Shown here piece by piece: positions 1-9,447 of a DNA stretch of 64,000 nt. The position numbers and the translations under genes were made by a program. Origin of the DNA: an uncultured Verrucomicrobiota bacterium (lineage in GTDB: Bacteria > Verrucomicrobiota > Kiritimatiellia > CAIQIC01 > Lenti-01); NCBI GenBank assembly GCA_937872095.1, contig CALMNW010000086.1, positions 1 to 64,000 on the forward strand, written 5' to 3'. The notes beneath the pieces are model-generated. The model was not told the origin of the DNA, did not search any database, and saw only the letters and a list, made by a program, of their open reading frames with translations. Numbering within the stretch: position 1 is the stretch's first letter; the number at the start of each line of letters is the position of its first letter.

Positions 1-3000
1 GTCGGGATCTGGGCCGCCGCCCCGGCGCTGGCGTGGTTCGTCAGCCGCCCCCGCGCGCCGCGCGCGCGCCCCCTGGACGCGGCGCAAACCGCGTTCGTGC
101 GCCGGCTGGCGCGGCGGACCTGGGCCTACTTCGAGCATTTCGCGAACGAAACCACCCACGGGCTCCCGCCCGACAACTTCCAGGAAATCCCGGCGCCGGC
201 GATCGCGGACCGCACCTCGCCGACCAACGTCGGCCTGGGCCTGGCCAGCGCCCTGGCGGCGGTCGATTTCGGCTATCTCCCGGCCGGCGGCTTCCTCGAC
301 CGCACGACGCGCGCCCTCGACGCGCTGGAGCGGATGGAACGCTACCGCGGGCACTTCTACAACTGGTACGACCTGCGCACCCTCCAGCCGCTGCGGCCGC
401 TGTACGTCTCGACGGTGGACAGCGGCAACCTCGCGGCGCTGCTGGTCGTCGTGCGCGAGGGCCTGCGGGAAGCGGCGCGCGGCCCCCTCCTGCCGCCGCG
501 CTGGCGGGACGGGCTGGCCGACGCCATCGGCGTCCTGCTGGAGGAAATCGATTCCGCCGCGCACCGGCTGGACACGCCGTTGCCGGCCGTCGCGCTGCGC
601 CAGAGCGCCGACCGCCTTCGCGCCGAGGCCGCCGCCCTGCGCGACGGGCCGCCCACCCTGCGCGCAGCGCTGCGCACGGTGGAGCACTTCCGCGCCGCGC
701 TCGAAGCGGAAACCCCGGCGCTGGCGCCGGACGAAAACCTGTCGTTCTGGTGCGCGGCCCTGCAGCGCCAATGCGCCGATCTCGCCGGCGAAATCCGCCA
801 TTTCGCGCCGTGGGCCGCGGCTGAACCGCCGCCGGCGCCCGATGCGGCGCCCGATGCGGACGCGCCGCGCTGGGCAGATCTGGCGCGGGAAACCGAAACC
901 GCCCCGACGCTGGACGCGCTGGCCACCCTGCGGCACCGCTGGGAACCGCGCCTGGCGCAGGCGCCGGAAACGGAATTCGCCCGCCGCTGGACGGAGTGGC
1001 TCGCGGTCGCGAGCGAGCGGGCCGCGGAACGCATCGCCGCCTGCCGGCGCGCCGCGGACCGCTGCGCGGAACTGGACGAGCAAGACCTGGACTTCCTCTA
1101 CGATTCCGACCGGCACCTGCTGGCGATCGGCTACAACCTCGACGCGCGGCGGCGCGATCCGAGCTACTACGATCTGCTGGCGTCCGAGTGCCGCCTCGGC
1201 AGCTTCATCGGCGTGGCGCGCGGCCAGCTGCCGCTCGACCACTGGTTCCATCTGGGCCGGCGGCTCGCGCCGGGCGGCGGGCCGCCCGTGCTGGCGTCGT
1301 GGAGCGGCTCGATGTTCGAATACCTGATGCCGATGCTGGTGATGCCCACCTATCCCGGGACGCTGCTGCACGCGGCATGCCAGGGCGCCGTGCGCCGCCA
1401 GATCCGCTACGGGCGGCAGACGGGCCTGCCGTGGGGCATTTCCGAATCGGGCTACAACCAAGTGGACGCCAACCACGTCTACCAGTACCGGCCCTTCGGC
1501 GTGCCGCTGCTGGGCATGAAGCGCGGCCTGGCCGACGATCTCGTCGTGGCGCCCTACGCTTCCGCGCTGGCCCTGATGGTGGCCCCCAAGGCGGCCGCGC
1601 GCAACCTGCGGCGGCTCGCCGCCGGCGGCGCCGTCGGCCGCTTCGGCCTCTACGAAGCCGTGGACCACACTCCGGCGCGCGTGCCGGCCGGCGAATCGTT
1701 CGCGCTCGTTCGCTCCTGGATGGCGCACCACGGCGGCATGAGCCTGCTGGCCTACGACGCCGTGCTCAACGACCAGCCCATGCAGCGCCGCTTCCTGGCG
1801 GATCTCCGCCTGCGGTCCGCCGCGCTCCTGCTGCAGGAACGCATTCCGCTCGCCCGGCCGCACGCGAAAGCGACCGCCGCCGTGGCCGAAACCGCCGGCG
1901 CGCGCGCGCCGGAGGCCGCCGAGGCCATCGCGCGTTCCTTCGACACCGCCGACACCCCCGCGCCGGAAGTCCATCTGCTCTCCAACGGCCGCTACCACGT
2001 CATGATCACCAACGGCGGCGGCGGCGCGAGCCGCTGGCAGGGACTCGACGTCACCCGCTGGCGCGAGGATTCCGCGCAGGACGTCCACGGCTTCTTCTTC
2101 TATCTCAAGGAAGTGGACACCGGCGCGACCTGGGCGCCCACCGCCCGGCCGCTCGGCACGGCCTGCGACCGCTACGAAGCCGTTTTTTCGCAGGGCGGCG
2201 CCGACTTCCATTCCGTCGCCCACCAATTCCAGCATAAGCTGCAGGTGGCCGTCTGCCCCGAAGACGACATGGAGCTGCGGCAACTGACGCTGACCAATCT
2301 CTCCCGCCGCGCGCGCACGGTCGAAATCACCAGCTACGCCGAGATCGTCCTGCTCGACGGCCGGGCCGAGGCCGCGCATCCCGCCTTCCACAAGCTGTTC
2401 GTGACCGCCGCGCCGCTGGCCGGCAAGGCGGCGCTGCTGTTTTCCCGGCGGCCGCGGGCGGCCGACGAACAACCGCCGTGGGCGTTCCACGCCCTCGGCG
2501 TGGAAGGCGGCCATCTGCTGCGCGGCGCGTCGTGCGAGACCGACCGCGCGGCGTTCCTCGGCCGCAACCGGTCCGTGCGCGATCCGGCCGCGCTCGATCT
2601 GCCCGGCCCGCTGCCCGACCGCGCCGGGTTCGTCCTCGATCCCTGCGCGGCCATCCGCTACCGCGTACGCATCGAAGCGGGCGCGTCCGTGCGCGTCAAC
2701 GCGTTCCTCGGCGTCGCCGCCACGCGCGAAGCCGCCGAAACCTACCTCGACCGCTGCCGCGACCCGCGGCTGGCCGAGCGCGTGTTCTCGCTGGCCTGGA
2801 CGCGCAGCCAGGTGCTCCTGCACCAGCTGCGCGCGCACGAAGCCGACGTCCAGCACTACGCCCGCCTGGCCGGTTCCTTGTTCTTCGCGGGCCCGCAGCG
2901 GCGCGGCCGGGCCAGCGCCATCGCCGCCAACCGCCGGAACCAGGCCGCGCTCTGGAGCTACGGCATTTCCGGCGACCGGCCCATCGTGCTGCTGTCCATC

Positions 3001-5796
3001 TCCGACGTCGCCAACCTCGATCTCGTCCGCCAGCTCGTGCAGGCCCACGGCTACTGGCGCCAAAAAGGCCTCGAAGCCGATCTCGTCATCTGGTCCGAAG
3101 CTTTCGCGGGCTACCGCCAGGATCTGCTCGACGCCATCGTCGGCCTCGTGCAGGCCGGCACCGAAGGCAAGCTGCTCGACCAGCCCGGCGGCATCTTCGC
3201 CCGCAACGTCGACCAGGTGCCCGAAGAAGACCGCGTCCTGTTCCGCGCGGTTGCCCGGCTGGTGTTCAGCGACCGCTACGGCACCCTGGCCGACCAGATC
3301 GACCGGCGCGTCCTGTCCGAGTCCGACGTGCCCGAGCTGGTGCCCGCGCGCGAAGCCCCGCCGGAGGAACCGCCGGCGCCGCTGCCGTTCCGCGAGCTGA
3401 AGTTCTTCAACGGCCTCGGCGGGTTCACGCCCGACGGCCGGGAATACGTCGTCCAGCTCGATCCCGGCCAAACCACGCCCGCCCCGTGGGTCAACGTCCT
3501 GGCCAATCCGACCTTCGGCACCGTCGTGGGCGAATCCGGCGCGGCCGCCACCTGGAGCGAGAACGCCCACCAGTTCCGGCTCACGCCGTGGCACAACGAC
3601 GCCGTCGAGGATCCCAGCGGCGAGACGTTCTATATCCGCGACGACGAGACCGGCCGGGTCTGGATGCCCATGCCCGGGCCCGCCCCCCGCGCCGCGCCCT
3701 ACGTCTGCCGCCACGGCCACGGCTACACGATCTTCGAACACGAGCGCGACGGCCTATTCTCCGAGACCACCGTCTACGTGGCCGTCGGCGCCCCGCTCAA
3801 GTTCACGGCGATCACGCTGCACAACCGCACCGACCGGCCGCGGCGGGTCTCCGTCGCGGGCTACTGCGAATGGGTGCTCGGCGAGCAGCGCGACGCCAGC
3901 GCCATGCACGTCGTCACCCGCCTCGATCCGCAAAGCGGCGCCCTCTTCGCGCAAAACGCGTTCAGCCTCGATTTCGCCGACCGGATCGCGTTCTTCCACT
4001 GCAGCGGCGAAGACCGCACGCTGACCGCCGACCGCACCGAATTCATCGGCCGCAACGGCTCGCTCGCCGCGCCGGCCGCCCTGCGGCGCGAGCACCTGTC
4101 CAACCGGGTCGGCGCGGGGCTCGATCCCTGCGCCGCGATCCAGTCCCGGTTCGAGATCCCGCCGGGCGAGCAGATCCAGATCGTCTTCTGCCTCGGCGCC
4201 GCGCGCAACGAGGACGAAGCCCGCGGCTGGCTGCGCCACCAGGCCGGTCCCAGCGGCGCCCGCCAGGCGCTGGAAGAAGTCTGGGCGTTCTGGAAGCGCC
4301 AGCTCGGCGGCATCTACGTCGAAACGCCCGACGCCTCGGTCGACTTCCTCGTCAACCACTGGCTGCTCTACCAGATCCTGTCCTCGCGCTTCTGGGGCCG
4401 CACCGGGTTCTACCAGTCCGGCGGCGCCTACGGCTTCCGCGACCAGCTGCAGGACTCCCTCGCCTTCCTGCGCGAATGCCCGTGGCTGACCCGCGAACAT
4501 CTCCTGCTAAGCGCTTCCCGCCAGTTCAAGGACGGCGACGTCCAGCACTGGTGGCATCCGCCGATCGGCCGCGGCGTGCGCACCCGCATCAGCGACGACC
4601 TGCTCTGGCTGCCGCTGGTCCTGTGCCGCTACGTTGCCGCCACCGGCGACGTCGGCCTCCTCGACGAAACCCGCCCCTTCCTCGACGCCCGGCCCCTCGC
4701 CGACCACGAGGAATCCGTCTACGACCAGCCGCGCGTCACCGACGAACACGCCACGCTCTACGAACACGCCGCGCGCGCCATCCGCCGCGCCCTGCGCTTC
4801 GGTTCCCACGGCCTGCCGCTCATGGGCACCGGCGACTGGAACGACGGCATGAACCGCGTCGGCCACCAAGGCCGCGGCGAAAGCGTCTGGCTCGGGTTCT
4901 TCCTGCACCGCGTCCTGCGCGAGTTCGGCGCGCTCGCCGCCCGCCACGGCGACGCCGATTTCGCCGCCGTTTGCGACCGCGAGGCGCAAAACCTCTCCGC
5001 GCACCTCGACGCCCAGGCCTGGGACGGCCAATGGTACCTGCGCGCGTTTTTCGACGACGGCACCCCGCTGGGTTCGGCCGCCAGCCCCGAATGCCAGATC
5101 GATTCCATTCCGCAGAGCTGGGCGGCGCTCAGCGGCGCCGGCGATCCCGCCCGCGCCCGCACCGCCCTGCAGGCCGTCCGCGAACGCCTCGTCGATCCCA
5201 AGCTGCGGCTCGTGCGCCTGTTCGATCCGCCGTTCGACGCCGCCCCGTGGGATCCCGGCTACATCAAGGGTTACGTGCCCGGCGTGCGCGAAAACGGCGG
5301 GCAGTACACCCACGCCGCCGTCTGGGTCGCGATGGCCTTTGCCGCCCTCCGGCAGGGCGACGTCGCCTGGGAAATCTTCCAGTATCTCAACCCCGTGCGC
5401 CACGGCGACACCCCCGAGCGCGCCGCGACCTACAAGCTCGAGCCCTACGTGCTCGCCGCCGACGTCTATACCGCCGCCGGCCACGAAGGCGCCGGCGGCT
5501 GGAGCTGGTACACGGGTTCCGCGTCCTGGCTCTACCGCCTGCTCGTCGAAGACCTGCTCGGGTTCCACCTCGAGGTCGACGTCCTCACCTTTGCCCCCCT
5601 GCTGCCGGCGGACTGGCCGGGCTTCAAGCTCACCTACCGCTACCGCGACACGTTCTACCACGTCGAAATCCGCAAGACCGCCCCCGCCGCCGACACCGTC
5701 CGGCGCGTCGCGGTCGACGGCGCCGACCAGCCCGACCGCGCCATCCATCTCGTCGACGACGGCCGCGAACGCCAGTGCCTCGTCGAACTCGGCTGA
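1..5796 (+). CDS. Cyclic beta-(1,2)-glucan synthase (NdvB-like), C-terminal part, 5' end outside window
   Basis: The frame is open from base 1, so the start and the membrane-bound glucosyltransferase half lie to the left. About 1931 residues are visible. They begin with a hydrophobic stretch and a short cytoplasmic linker. A glycoamylase-like domain spans roughly residues 365-600 (YDSDRHLLAIGYN, SEGY-type SESGYNQVDANHVYQYRP). Two GH94-type units follow, the second starting near residue 1130 (FFNGLGGFTPDGREYVV). The phosphorylase acid motif GDWNDGMN lies at about 1611-1618. In NdvB/Cgs proteins the GT84 half elongates the glucan and the GH94 half fixes chain length, giving periplasmic cyclic glucans used in osmoadaptation. 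The product linkage is inferred from the family. The next gene converges on it. Confidence 0.9.
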   Translation, partial: VGIWAAAPALAWFVSRPRAPRARPLDAAQTAFVRRLARRTWAYFEHFANETTHGLPPDNFQEIPAPAIADRTSPTNVGLGLASALAAVDFGYLPAGGFLDRTTRALDALERMERYRGHFYNWYDLRTLQPLRPLYVSTVDSGNLAALLVVVREGLREAARGPLLPPRWRDGLADAIGVLLEEIDSAAHRLDTPLPAVALRQSADRLRAEAAALRDGPPTLRAALRTVEHFRAALEAETPALAPDENLSFWCAALQRQCADLAGEIRHFAPWAAAEPPPAPDAAPDADAPRWADLARETETAPTLDALATLRHRWEPRLAQAPETEFARRWTEWLAVASERAAERIAACRRAADRCAELDEQDLDFLYDSDRHLLAIGYNLDARRRDPSYYDLLASECRLGSFIGVARGQLPLDHWFHLGRRLAPGGGPPVLASWSGSMFEYLMPMLVMPTYPGTLLHAACQGAVRRQIRYGRQTGLPWGISESGYNQVDANHVYQYRPFGVPLLGMKRGLADDLVVAPYASALALMVAPKAAARNLRRLAAGGAVGRFGLYEAVDHTPARVPAGESFALVRSWMAHHGGMSLLAYDAVLNDQPMQRRFLADLRLRSAALLLQERIPLARPHAKATAAVAETAGARAPEAAEAIARSFDTADTPAPEVHLLSNGRYHVMITNGGGGASRWQGLDVTRWREDSAQDVHGFFFYLKEVDTGATWAPTARPLGTACDRYEAVFSQGGADFHSVAHQFQHKLQVAVCPEDDMELRQLTLTNLSRRARTVEITSYAEIVLLDGRAEAAHPAFHKLFVTAAPLAGKAALLFSRRPRAADEQPPWAFHALGVEGGHLLRGASCETDRAAFLGRNRSVRDPAALDLPGPLPDRAGFVLDPCAAIRYRVRIEAGASVRVNAFLGVAATREAAETYLDRCRDPRLAERVFSLAWTRSQVLLHQLRAHEADVQHYARLAGSLFFAGPQRRGRASAIAANRRNQAALWSYGISGDRPIVLLSISDVANLDLVRQLVQAHGYWRQKGLEADLVIWSEAFAGYRQDLLDAIVGLVQAGTEGKLLDQPGGIFARNVDQVPEEDRVLFRAVARLVFSDRYGTLADQIDRRVLSESDVPELVPAREAPPEEPPAPLPFRELKFFNGLGGFTPDGREYVVQLDPGQTTPAPWVNVLANPTFGTVVGESGAAATWSENAHQFRLTPWHNDAVEDPSGETFYIRDDETGRVWMPMPGPAPRAAPYVCRHGHGYTIFEHERDGLFSETTVYVAVGAPLKFTAITLHNRTDRPRRVSVAGYCEWVLGEQRDASAMHVVTRLDPQSGALFAQNAFSLDFADRIAFFHCSGEDRTLTADRTEFIGRNGSLAAPAALRREHLSNRVGAGLDPCAAIQSRFEIPPGEQIQIVFCLGAARNEDEARGWLRHQAGPSGARQALEEVWAFWKRQLGGIYVETPDASVDFLVNHWLLYQILSSRFWGRTGFYQSGGAYGFRDQLQDSLAFLRECPWLTREHLLLSASRQFKDGDVQHWWHPPIGRGVRTRISDDLLWLPLVLCRYVAATGDVGLLDETRPFLDARPLADHEESVYDQPRVTDEHATLYEHAARAIRRALRFGSHGLPLMGTGDWNDGMNRVGHQGRGESVWLGFFLHRVLREFGALAARHGDADFAAVCDREAQNLSAHLDAQAWDGQWYLRAFFDDGTPLGSAASPECQIDSIPQSWAALSGAGDPARARTALQAVRERLVDPKLRLVRLFDPPFDAAPWDPGYIKGYVPGVRENGGQYTHAAVWVAMAFAALRQGDVAWEIFQYLNPVRHGDTPERAATYKLEPYVLAADVYTAAGHEGAGGWSWYTGSASWLYRLLVEDLLGFHLEVDVLTFAPLLPADWPGFKLTYRYRDTFYHVEIRKTAPAADTVRRVAVDGADQPDRAIHLVDDGRERQCLVELG

Positions 5797-5815
5797 GCGC
5801 TTCGCGCGACCACCC

Positions 5816-5850
5816 CGCCGGCCGTTTGCTTGCCGGCGCGGATCGTTTTT
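5816..5850 (+). terminator. Possible terminator after the glucan synthase gene
   Basis: A 7-bp stem CGCCGGC/GCCGGCG (5816-5822 with 5832-5838) is followed by a T run at 5846-5850. The T run is about 7 nt away from the stem, so this is weak. It lies between two convergent genes, where a terminator is expected. Confidence 0.35.
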
Positions 5851-5906
5851 GCGGGTCCATCCCGTCCCTATGCGCGCGCCAGGCAAAACCGGCGCGGCCA
5901 ACGGGA

Positions 5907-6338
5907 TTATTCCGGATTCGGTTTGGCCCGGTCGGCGGCGATTTGCTCGCGCAGCATCTGCTGGGTCCGGTCCGCTTCCCGGATCGCATCGGCCACCAAC
6001 TGCCGATAGGCCGCCGCCGCTTCCGGGTCGTATCCGTATTTCTGGCGCCAGGCTTCCGGCAACAGCGGAAACTCCAGCTTGGTCAGCCCCTCGTCGTGGT
6101 GAAAGGTCAAGCCGTCCGGCTCGCTCTTCCAGACCTGGGCGTTGCGGAAAATCCGGCCATCCGCCGCGACGAGGTCGTTGGAACCCGGCGGCGTTTCGGG
6201 AAGCGGTTGCTCCGGAATCTGGAACTTCCCCTCCAAATATTCGGTGATGTTGGAAACGTCGTTGGCGGGCGGATCCCCGCCCCACCCGGCCAACGGCCAC
6301 CCCAGGCACAGGCAAAACATGGCATGACGAATCCGCAT
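5907..6338 (-). CDS. Small exported hypothetical protein
   Basis: This 143-residue protein is not recognised. Translation from the ATG at 6338 gives a hydrophobic N-terminus (MRIRHAMFCLCLGWPLAGW) that looks like a signal peptide. A mostly charged region follows, and residues from about 95 onward (PEAAAAYRQLVADAIREADR, then a second helical stretch) look like a coiled coil. A longer in-frame extension exists, but it would run through the upstream membrane-protein gene in another frame, so the short start is preferred. The gene is last in a three-gene minus-strand run with the membrane protein (35 bp upstream) and the CsgG-like gene, so a shared envelope role is possible but unproven. Confidence 0.65.
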   Translation of the reverse strand: MRIRHAMFCLCLGWPLAGWGGDPPANDVSNITEYLEGKFQIPEQPLPETPPGSNDLVAADGRIFRNAQVWKSEPDGLTFHHDEGLTKLEFPLLPEAWRQKYGYDPEAAAAYRQLVADAIREADRTQQMLREQIAADRAKPNPE

Positions 6339-6373
6339 GGGGTTCTTTCGCGACGGTACGATCCGGAACGCGC

Positions 6374-7417
6374 TCAGGAGGCGGAGGGCGCCGGCTGGCC
6401 GGAGACCCAGGCGGCGGCCTTGTCCTTGAGTTCCTTGAACTTGCCGCTGAGGGACGTCAGGCGGGCATCCCATTCGAGATTGATGGGCTGGTTCTCGACG
6501 CTGACGTGGAACGTGGTCATGACCATGATCAGGAAGAGGGGTTCGAGGAACGCGCTGCGGGCGTTGGCGGCGAACAGCACGGCGACCGCGAAGGTCCAGA
6601 TGGCGGCGGTCCCGTCCGGGAACAGCTTGGCCACCAGCAACGCGGGCAGCAGCATGACGCCCCACAGCGCCACGGTGAGCACCTTGTCGAGCACGACGAC
6701 CCAGATGGCGGTCTTGAGGATGGGCTTGGCGTTCTGGCAGTAGTAGATCAGTCCGTCCTGCCCGCCGCGCCAGGGGTTGGTTTCGTTGCGGGCCAGGAGA
6801 TACGAGAAGATCGTTTCGTCGATGTAGGTCGAGGCGCTGCGCAGCAGGGCCTTGACGATGTTCATCAGTCCCTGCATGCCGGGAATGGGCAGCAGGTTGG
6901 CCACCCAGTCGAGCGTGCGGTTGAAGGCGCGCACGACGCCTTCGACGAGCAGATCCATGGCGAACAGCACGTTGGTCTGGACGAAGCGCTCGGTCACGAT
7001 GCGCTTGCCGTAGGCGAACATGCCCTCGTTCCCGTTGCCGACCTGTCCGCGCGTCACCAGTTCCGTCAGCACCGCGACGTGCCCGCACTTGATCAAGTAG
7101 AGACCGTAGCGGACGACGAAATACCAGGCCCAGCCGTAGACGCCGGCGCCGACCGCGAACCAGCCCCAGCCGACGATCGGATGGATCTTGTTGCCCGTCC
7201 AGGCCGCGCCGCCGAACGTGAGCAGCGCCCAGACGATGGTCACCAGCGACACGACGACCAGGATGCCGAAGCGCGCCAGCGCGTACGGCATCGTTTTCAG
7301 GAACAGGCCCAGGGCGGTCCCGAAAGACGCCTGGCGGATGGCCAAGGGATAGTGGTGCCGCACGGCCGAATCGGCGGCCGGCGCGGGGGGCACGGCGGGA
7401 ACGGAAGCGTTTTCCAT
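6374..7417 (-). CDS. Multi-pass membrane protein of unknown function
   Basis: The 347 residues contain about six hydrophobic segments: near 44-68, 82-108, 148-165, 248-272 and two around 280-310. The N-terminus is proline/alanine-rich and cytoplasmic, and the C-terminus is an amphipathic tail (LSGKFKELKDKAAAWV). No catalytic motif is visible. The arrangement loosely resembles bacterial choline-transporter-like or DUF membrane proteins, but I would not assign a family. It lies 82 bp downstream of the CsgG-like gene on the same strand and is probably co-transcribed with it. A possible Shine-Dalgarno (CCAGGAGATTCG) precedes the ATG at 7417. Confidence 0.7.
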   Translation of the reverse strand: MENASVPAVPPAPAADSAVRHHYPLAIRQASFGTALGLFLKTMPYALARFGILVVVSLVTIVWALLTFGGAAWTGNKIHPIVGWGWFAVGAGVYGWAWYFVVRYGLYLIKCGHVAVLTELVTRGQVGNGNEGMFAYGKRIVTERFVQTNVLFAMDLLVEGVVRAFNRTLDWVANLLPIPGMQGLMNIVKALLRSASTYIDETIFSYLLARNETNPWRGGQDGLIYYCQNAKPILKTAIWVVVLDKVLTVALWGVMLLPALLVAKLFPDGTAAIWTFAVAVLFAANARSAFLEPLFLIMVMTTFHVSVENQPINLEWDARLTSLSGKFKELKDKAAAWVSGQPAPSAS

Positions 7418-7499
7418 GGTCGAATCTCCTGGGCGAGGCCGGGAACGGAACCGCCGGGTCCCTCGCGAAACCCGGCGGCATTGGACGGATCGAACCGGA

Positions 7500-8411
7500 T
7501 CAGTTCGCGGGCATGACGCTCATGCCTTTTTCCGCGCCATCCAGCGGCGTGCAGTAGGCGATCTTTTCCTTGGCCTCGGTCACTTCGGTGGTGCCGAGAG
7601 TCGTCATTTCGACGTCGAGCACTTCGCCGGTGTCGGGATCGATCAGCTCTTCGGTTTTGCCGACCTTGAACTTCATGCCGGTCGAAACGCCTTCGCGGGT
7701 GCCGCGGTTGATGACGAGCTTGTCGGCGCTCGCCAGCATGATAGAGCCTTCCCACGGAATGCTCTCGAGCTGCTTCTCGAGGAATTCCACGCACTGGACG
7801 ACGGCGTCTTCGCAGGCCTTGCCGACGTTGTCGTTCTTGAAGCCTTCCAGGTTGCCGCCGAGGCCGCCCAAGGCGCTGCCGCTGTAGCCCACGCCCAGCC
7901 CGCGCCGGCCGGCCTGGCCGACGACCTTCTGGGAGGCCTTGACCTGGCCGGTCTCGCTGTCCACCAGATAGACGGTGATGTTGACTTCGGCCTTGCCCTT
8001 CGAGCCGCCGATGGAAATGCCCTTGAAGCTCAGGCCGCCGCTGCCGCCCGTGGTTTCGTCCTGCACGTGGGTGATCGAGCCGCGCACCAGCAGCTGGGCG
8101 GGCGTCATGCGGCCGATCTGCGGCGCCTTGTTGCCGCCGGCCATGCGGCCGCTGGCCGCCAGGTCTTGTTCCTTCATCGCTTCGCCGCGCATCTCCGAGT
8201 CGCCCAGCACGATGAACTTGCCGTTCTGCTGGAGGGCGTCGGTCATGATCGTCGTGAACCCGTCGCCCACGTCCCAGCGGCCCGACCAGCCCGCTTCGTT
8301 CGCGAACTTGCTGACCGTGATGGAATAGCGCAGGTTGCCTTCCGCGTGCGCCGCCGCCGAGGCCAGCAGGCCCGCCGCGCAGAACGCCGCCAACGTCTTG
8401 TGGATCTTCAT
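7500..8411 (-). CDS. CsgG/HfaB-like outer-membrane secretion or adhesin-assembly protein
   Basis: The 303-residue protein has a clear signal peptide (residues 1-22, ending AAAHA). A CsgG-like fold follows: an early strand with KFAN, then DALQQNGKFIVLGDSEMRGE, LLVRGSITHVQDE, and the glycine-rich insert SGGLSFKGISIGGSKG before VNITVYLVDSETGQV. CsgG proteins form the outer-membrane curli pore and are lipoproteins, but no lipobox cysteine is present here. Residues 215-303 form an extra C-terminal domain (LVINRGTREGVSTGMKFKVG) resembling the FlgT/curli-type C-terminal barrel found in other CsgG relatives. No curli subunit gene is near. A good Shine-Dalgarno (AAGGAGAAG) precedes the start. Confidence 0.75.
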   Translation of the reverse strand: MKIHKTLAAFCAAGLLASAAAHAEGNLRYSITVSKFANEAGWSGRWDVGDGFTTIMTDALQQNGKFIVLGDSEMRGEAMKEQDLAASGRMAGGNKAPQIGRMTPAQLLVRGSITHVQDETTGGSGGLSFKGISIGGSKGKAEVNITVYLVDSETGQVKASQKVVGQAGRRGLGVGYSGSALGGLGGNLEGFKNDNVGKACEDAVVQCVEFLEKQLESIPWEGSIMLASADKLVINRGTREGVSTGMKFKVGKTEELIDPDTGEVLDVEMTTLGTTEVTEAKEKIAYCTPLDGAEKGMSVMPAN

Positions 8412-8530
8412 GTCTCGCTTCTCCTTGCCGGCCGAGACCGGCGGTTAAGGTTTTCGAAAAGTATGGTGATCTGGCTCCCAAAAACAAGTCCATTGGAGCG
8501 GATTCGCGCGTAAAAATTCCATTAAAGGGA

Positions 8531-8560
8531 TTGACGTCCGCCCGCGAAACACGCTAAACA
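8531..8560 (+). promoter_or_regulatory. Probable sigma-70 promoter of rpmH
   Basis: TTGACG (8531-8536), an 18-nt spacer and TAAACA (8555-8560) lie 35 nt before the rpmH start. An AGAAAGG ribosome-binding site sits in the leader. Confidence 0.55.
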
Positions 8561-8595
8561 CGGCCCTTCAATTTCAAAGAAGAAAGGCTCCGCAC

Positions 8596-8742
8596 ATGCA
8601 ACCGACTTATCATCCTTCCAAGATCAAGCGCGCCCGCAAACACGGTTTCCGCGCCAAGATGGCCTCGGCCAACGGCCGCAAGGTCCTCAGCCGCCGCCGC
8701 GCCAAGGGCCGCAAGTCCTTGACCGTCAGCGACAGGAAGTAA
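8596..8742 (+). CDS. rpmH: 50S ribosomal protein L34
   Basis: This 48-residue, highly basic protein carries the L34 signature: [20 protein letters not shown], followed by [15 protein letters not shown]34 binds 23S rRNA in the large subunit. It is only slightly longer than the usual 44-47 residues, because of a short tail (SLTVSDRK). The gene is too short for most ORF listings but its start, ribosome-binding site and neighbourhood are canonical. It heads the rpmH-rnpA-yidD-yidC block conserved across bacteria. No dnaA is visible upstream; the CsgG-like operon diverges from it. Confidence 0.97.
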   Translation: MQPTYHPSKIKRARKHGFRAKMASANGRKVLSRRRAKGRKSLTVSDRK

Positions 8743-8775
8743 CGCCTTTCCCGCCCCGCGCCGGGGCTTCCAGCC

Positions 8776-9201
8776 ATGCAACCCGGCAGCGATCGCCCGG
8801 CCGTTCCCGCCCCCCCGGAGAATCGCCGGGCGTTTTGCGTCCGCGCCACGTTCTGCCGCAAGCAGCGTCTGCTCCGCACGCAAGACTTCCAGGAAGCCTA
8901 CGACCAAAACCGCCGCTGGCACGGCCGCTGCATGGTCCTGTTTCTCCGCGCCGCCCCGGACGCCTCCCTGCGGCTGGGAGTCGTCGCCAGCAAGAAAGTC
9001 GGCAATGCCCCCGAGCGGGCGCGCGCCAAGCGCCGTCTGCGCGAAGCCTTCCGCCGCAACCGCACCGCGTTCACGGCCCGCACCGAGGACGTCGTGCTCG
9101 TCGCGCGCCGTTCCATCCTGGCGGCTCCGTGGGGCGAGGTCGTCGCCGAACTGCTCAAACTCGCCGCCCAGGCCGGCCTGACGGCCCCCGCCGCGAAATG
9201 A
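8776..9201 (+). CDS. rnpA: Ribonuclease P protein component
   Basis: The 141 residues show the RnpA fold: FCRKQRLLRTQDFQEAY at the start of the domain, LRLGVVASKKVGNAPERARAK in the middle and the RNA-binding signature KRRLREAFRRNR. The protein assists the catalytic RNase P RNA in 5' maturation of tRNA precursors. Residues 1-20 form a proline-rich extension before the conserved domain, so a later start is possible. The gene sits 33 bp after rpmH and overlaps yidD by 4 bp, consistent with one operon and translational coupling. Confidence 0.95.
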   Translation: MQPGSDRPAVPAPPENRRAFCVRATFCRKQRLLRTQDFQEAYDQNRRWHGRCMVLFLRAAPDASLRLGVVASKKVGNAPERARAKRRLREAFRRNRTAFTARTEDVVLVARRSILAAPWGEVVAELLKLAAQAGLTAPAAK

Positions 9202-9437
9202 ATCCCGTCGCCGCGACGCTCTGCTTCCTCATCCGCGTTTACCAGAGAACGCTCAAGCACGCATTCGGGGCCTGCTGCCGGTTCGAACCGTCGTGCTCGA
9301 ATTATATGCTGGAAGCCATCCGCGTTCATGGAGTAGGGTACGGCGTTTTTTTGGGGCTCCGGCGCATCGTCCGGTGCCACCCGTGGAACCCCGGCGGGTT
9401 CGATCCCGTCCCGCCCAAACAACCGAAATTTAAGTGA
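9198..9437 (+). CDS. yidD: Membrane protein insertion efficiency factor YidD
   Basis: The 79-residue product matches YidD: LIRVYQRTLKHAFGACCRFEPSC near the N-terminus, then SNYMLEAIRVHGVGYGVFLGLRRI and the C-terminal RCHPWNPGGFDPVP motif. YidD is a small amphipathic inner-membrane-associated protein that helps YidC-dependent insertion. The ATG overlaps the rnpA stop (ATGA), and yidC starts 10 bp after it. The gene lies in a different frame from rnpA, and a much longer frame reading through rnpA is a shadow. Confidence 0.95.
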   Translation: MNPVAATLCFLIRVYQRTLKHAFGACCRFEPSCSNYMLEAIRVHGVGYGVFLGLRRIVRCHPWNPGGFDPVPPKQPKFK

Positions 9438-9447
9438 GCAAGATCCT

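Noticed and set aside
4507-6315. A 602-codon open frame on the minus strand opposite the glucan synthase gene
   Set aside because: It is explained by high third-position GC of the real gene, has low-complexity Gly/Ala/Val composition, and shows no family motif. Similar long frames opposite yidC (9430-11409), the PPDK_N gene (26538-29306), the solute-binding protein gene (30233-32044) and pglZ/pglX (53615-56353) were rejected for the same reason.
2478-6743. A 1421-codon plus-strand frame overlapping the glucan synthase gene
   Set aside because: Its sequence is Arg/Pro-rich shadow translation; the frame with GH94 motifs is the real one.
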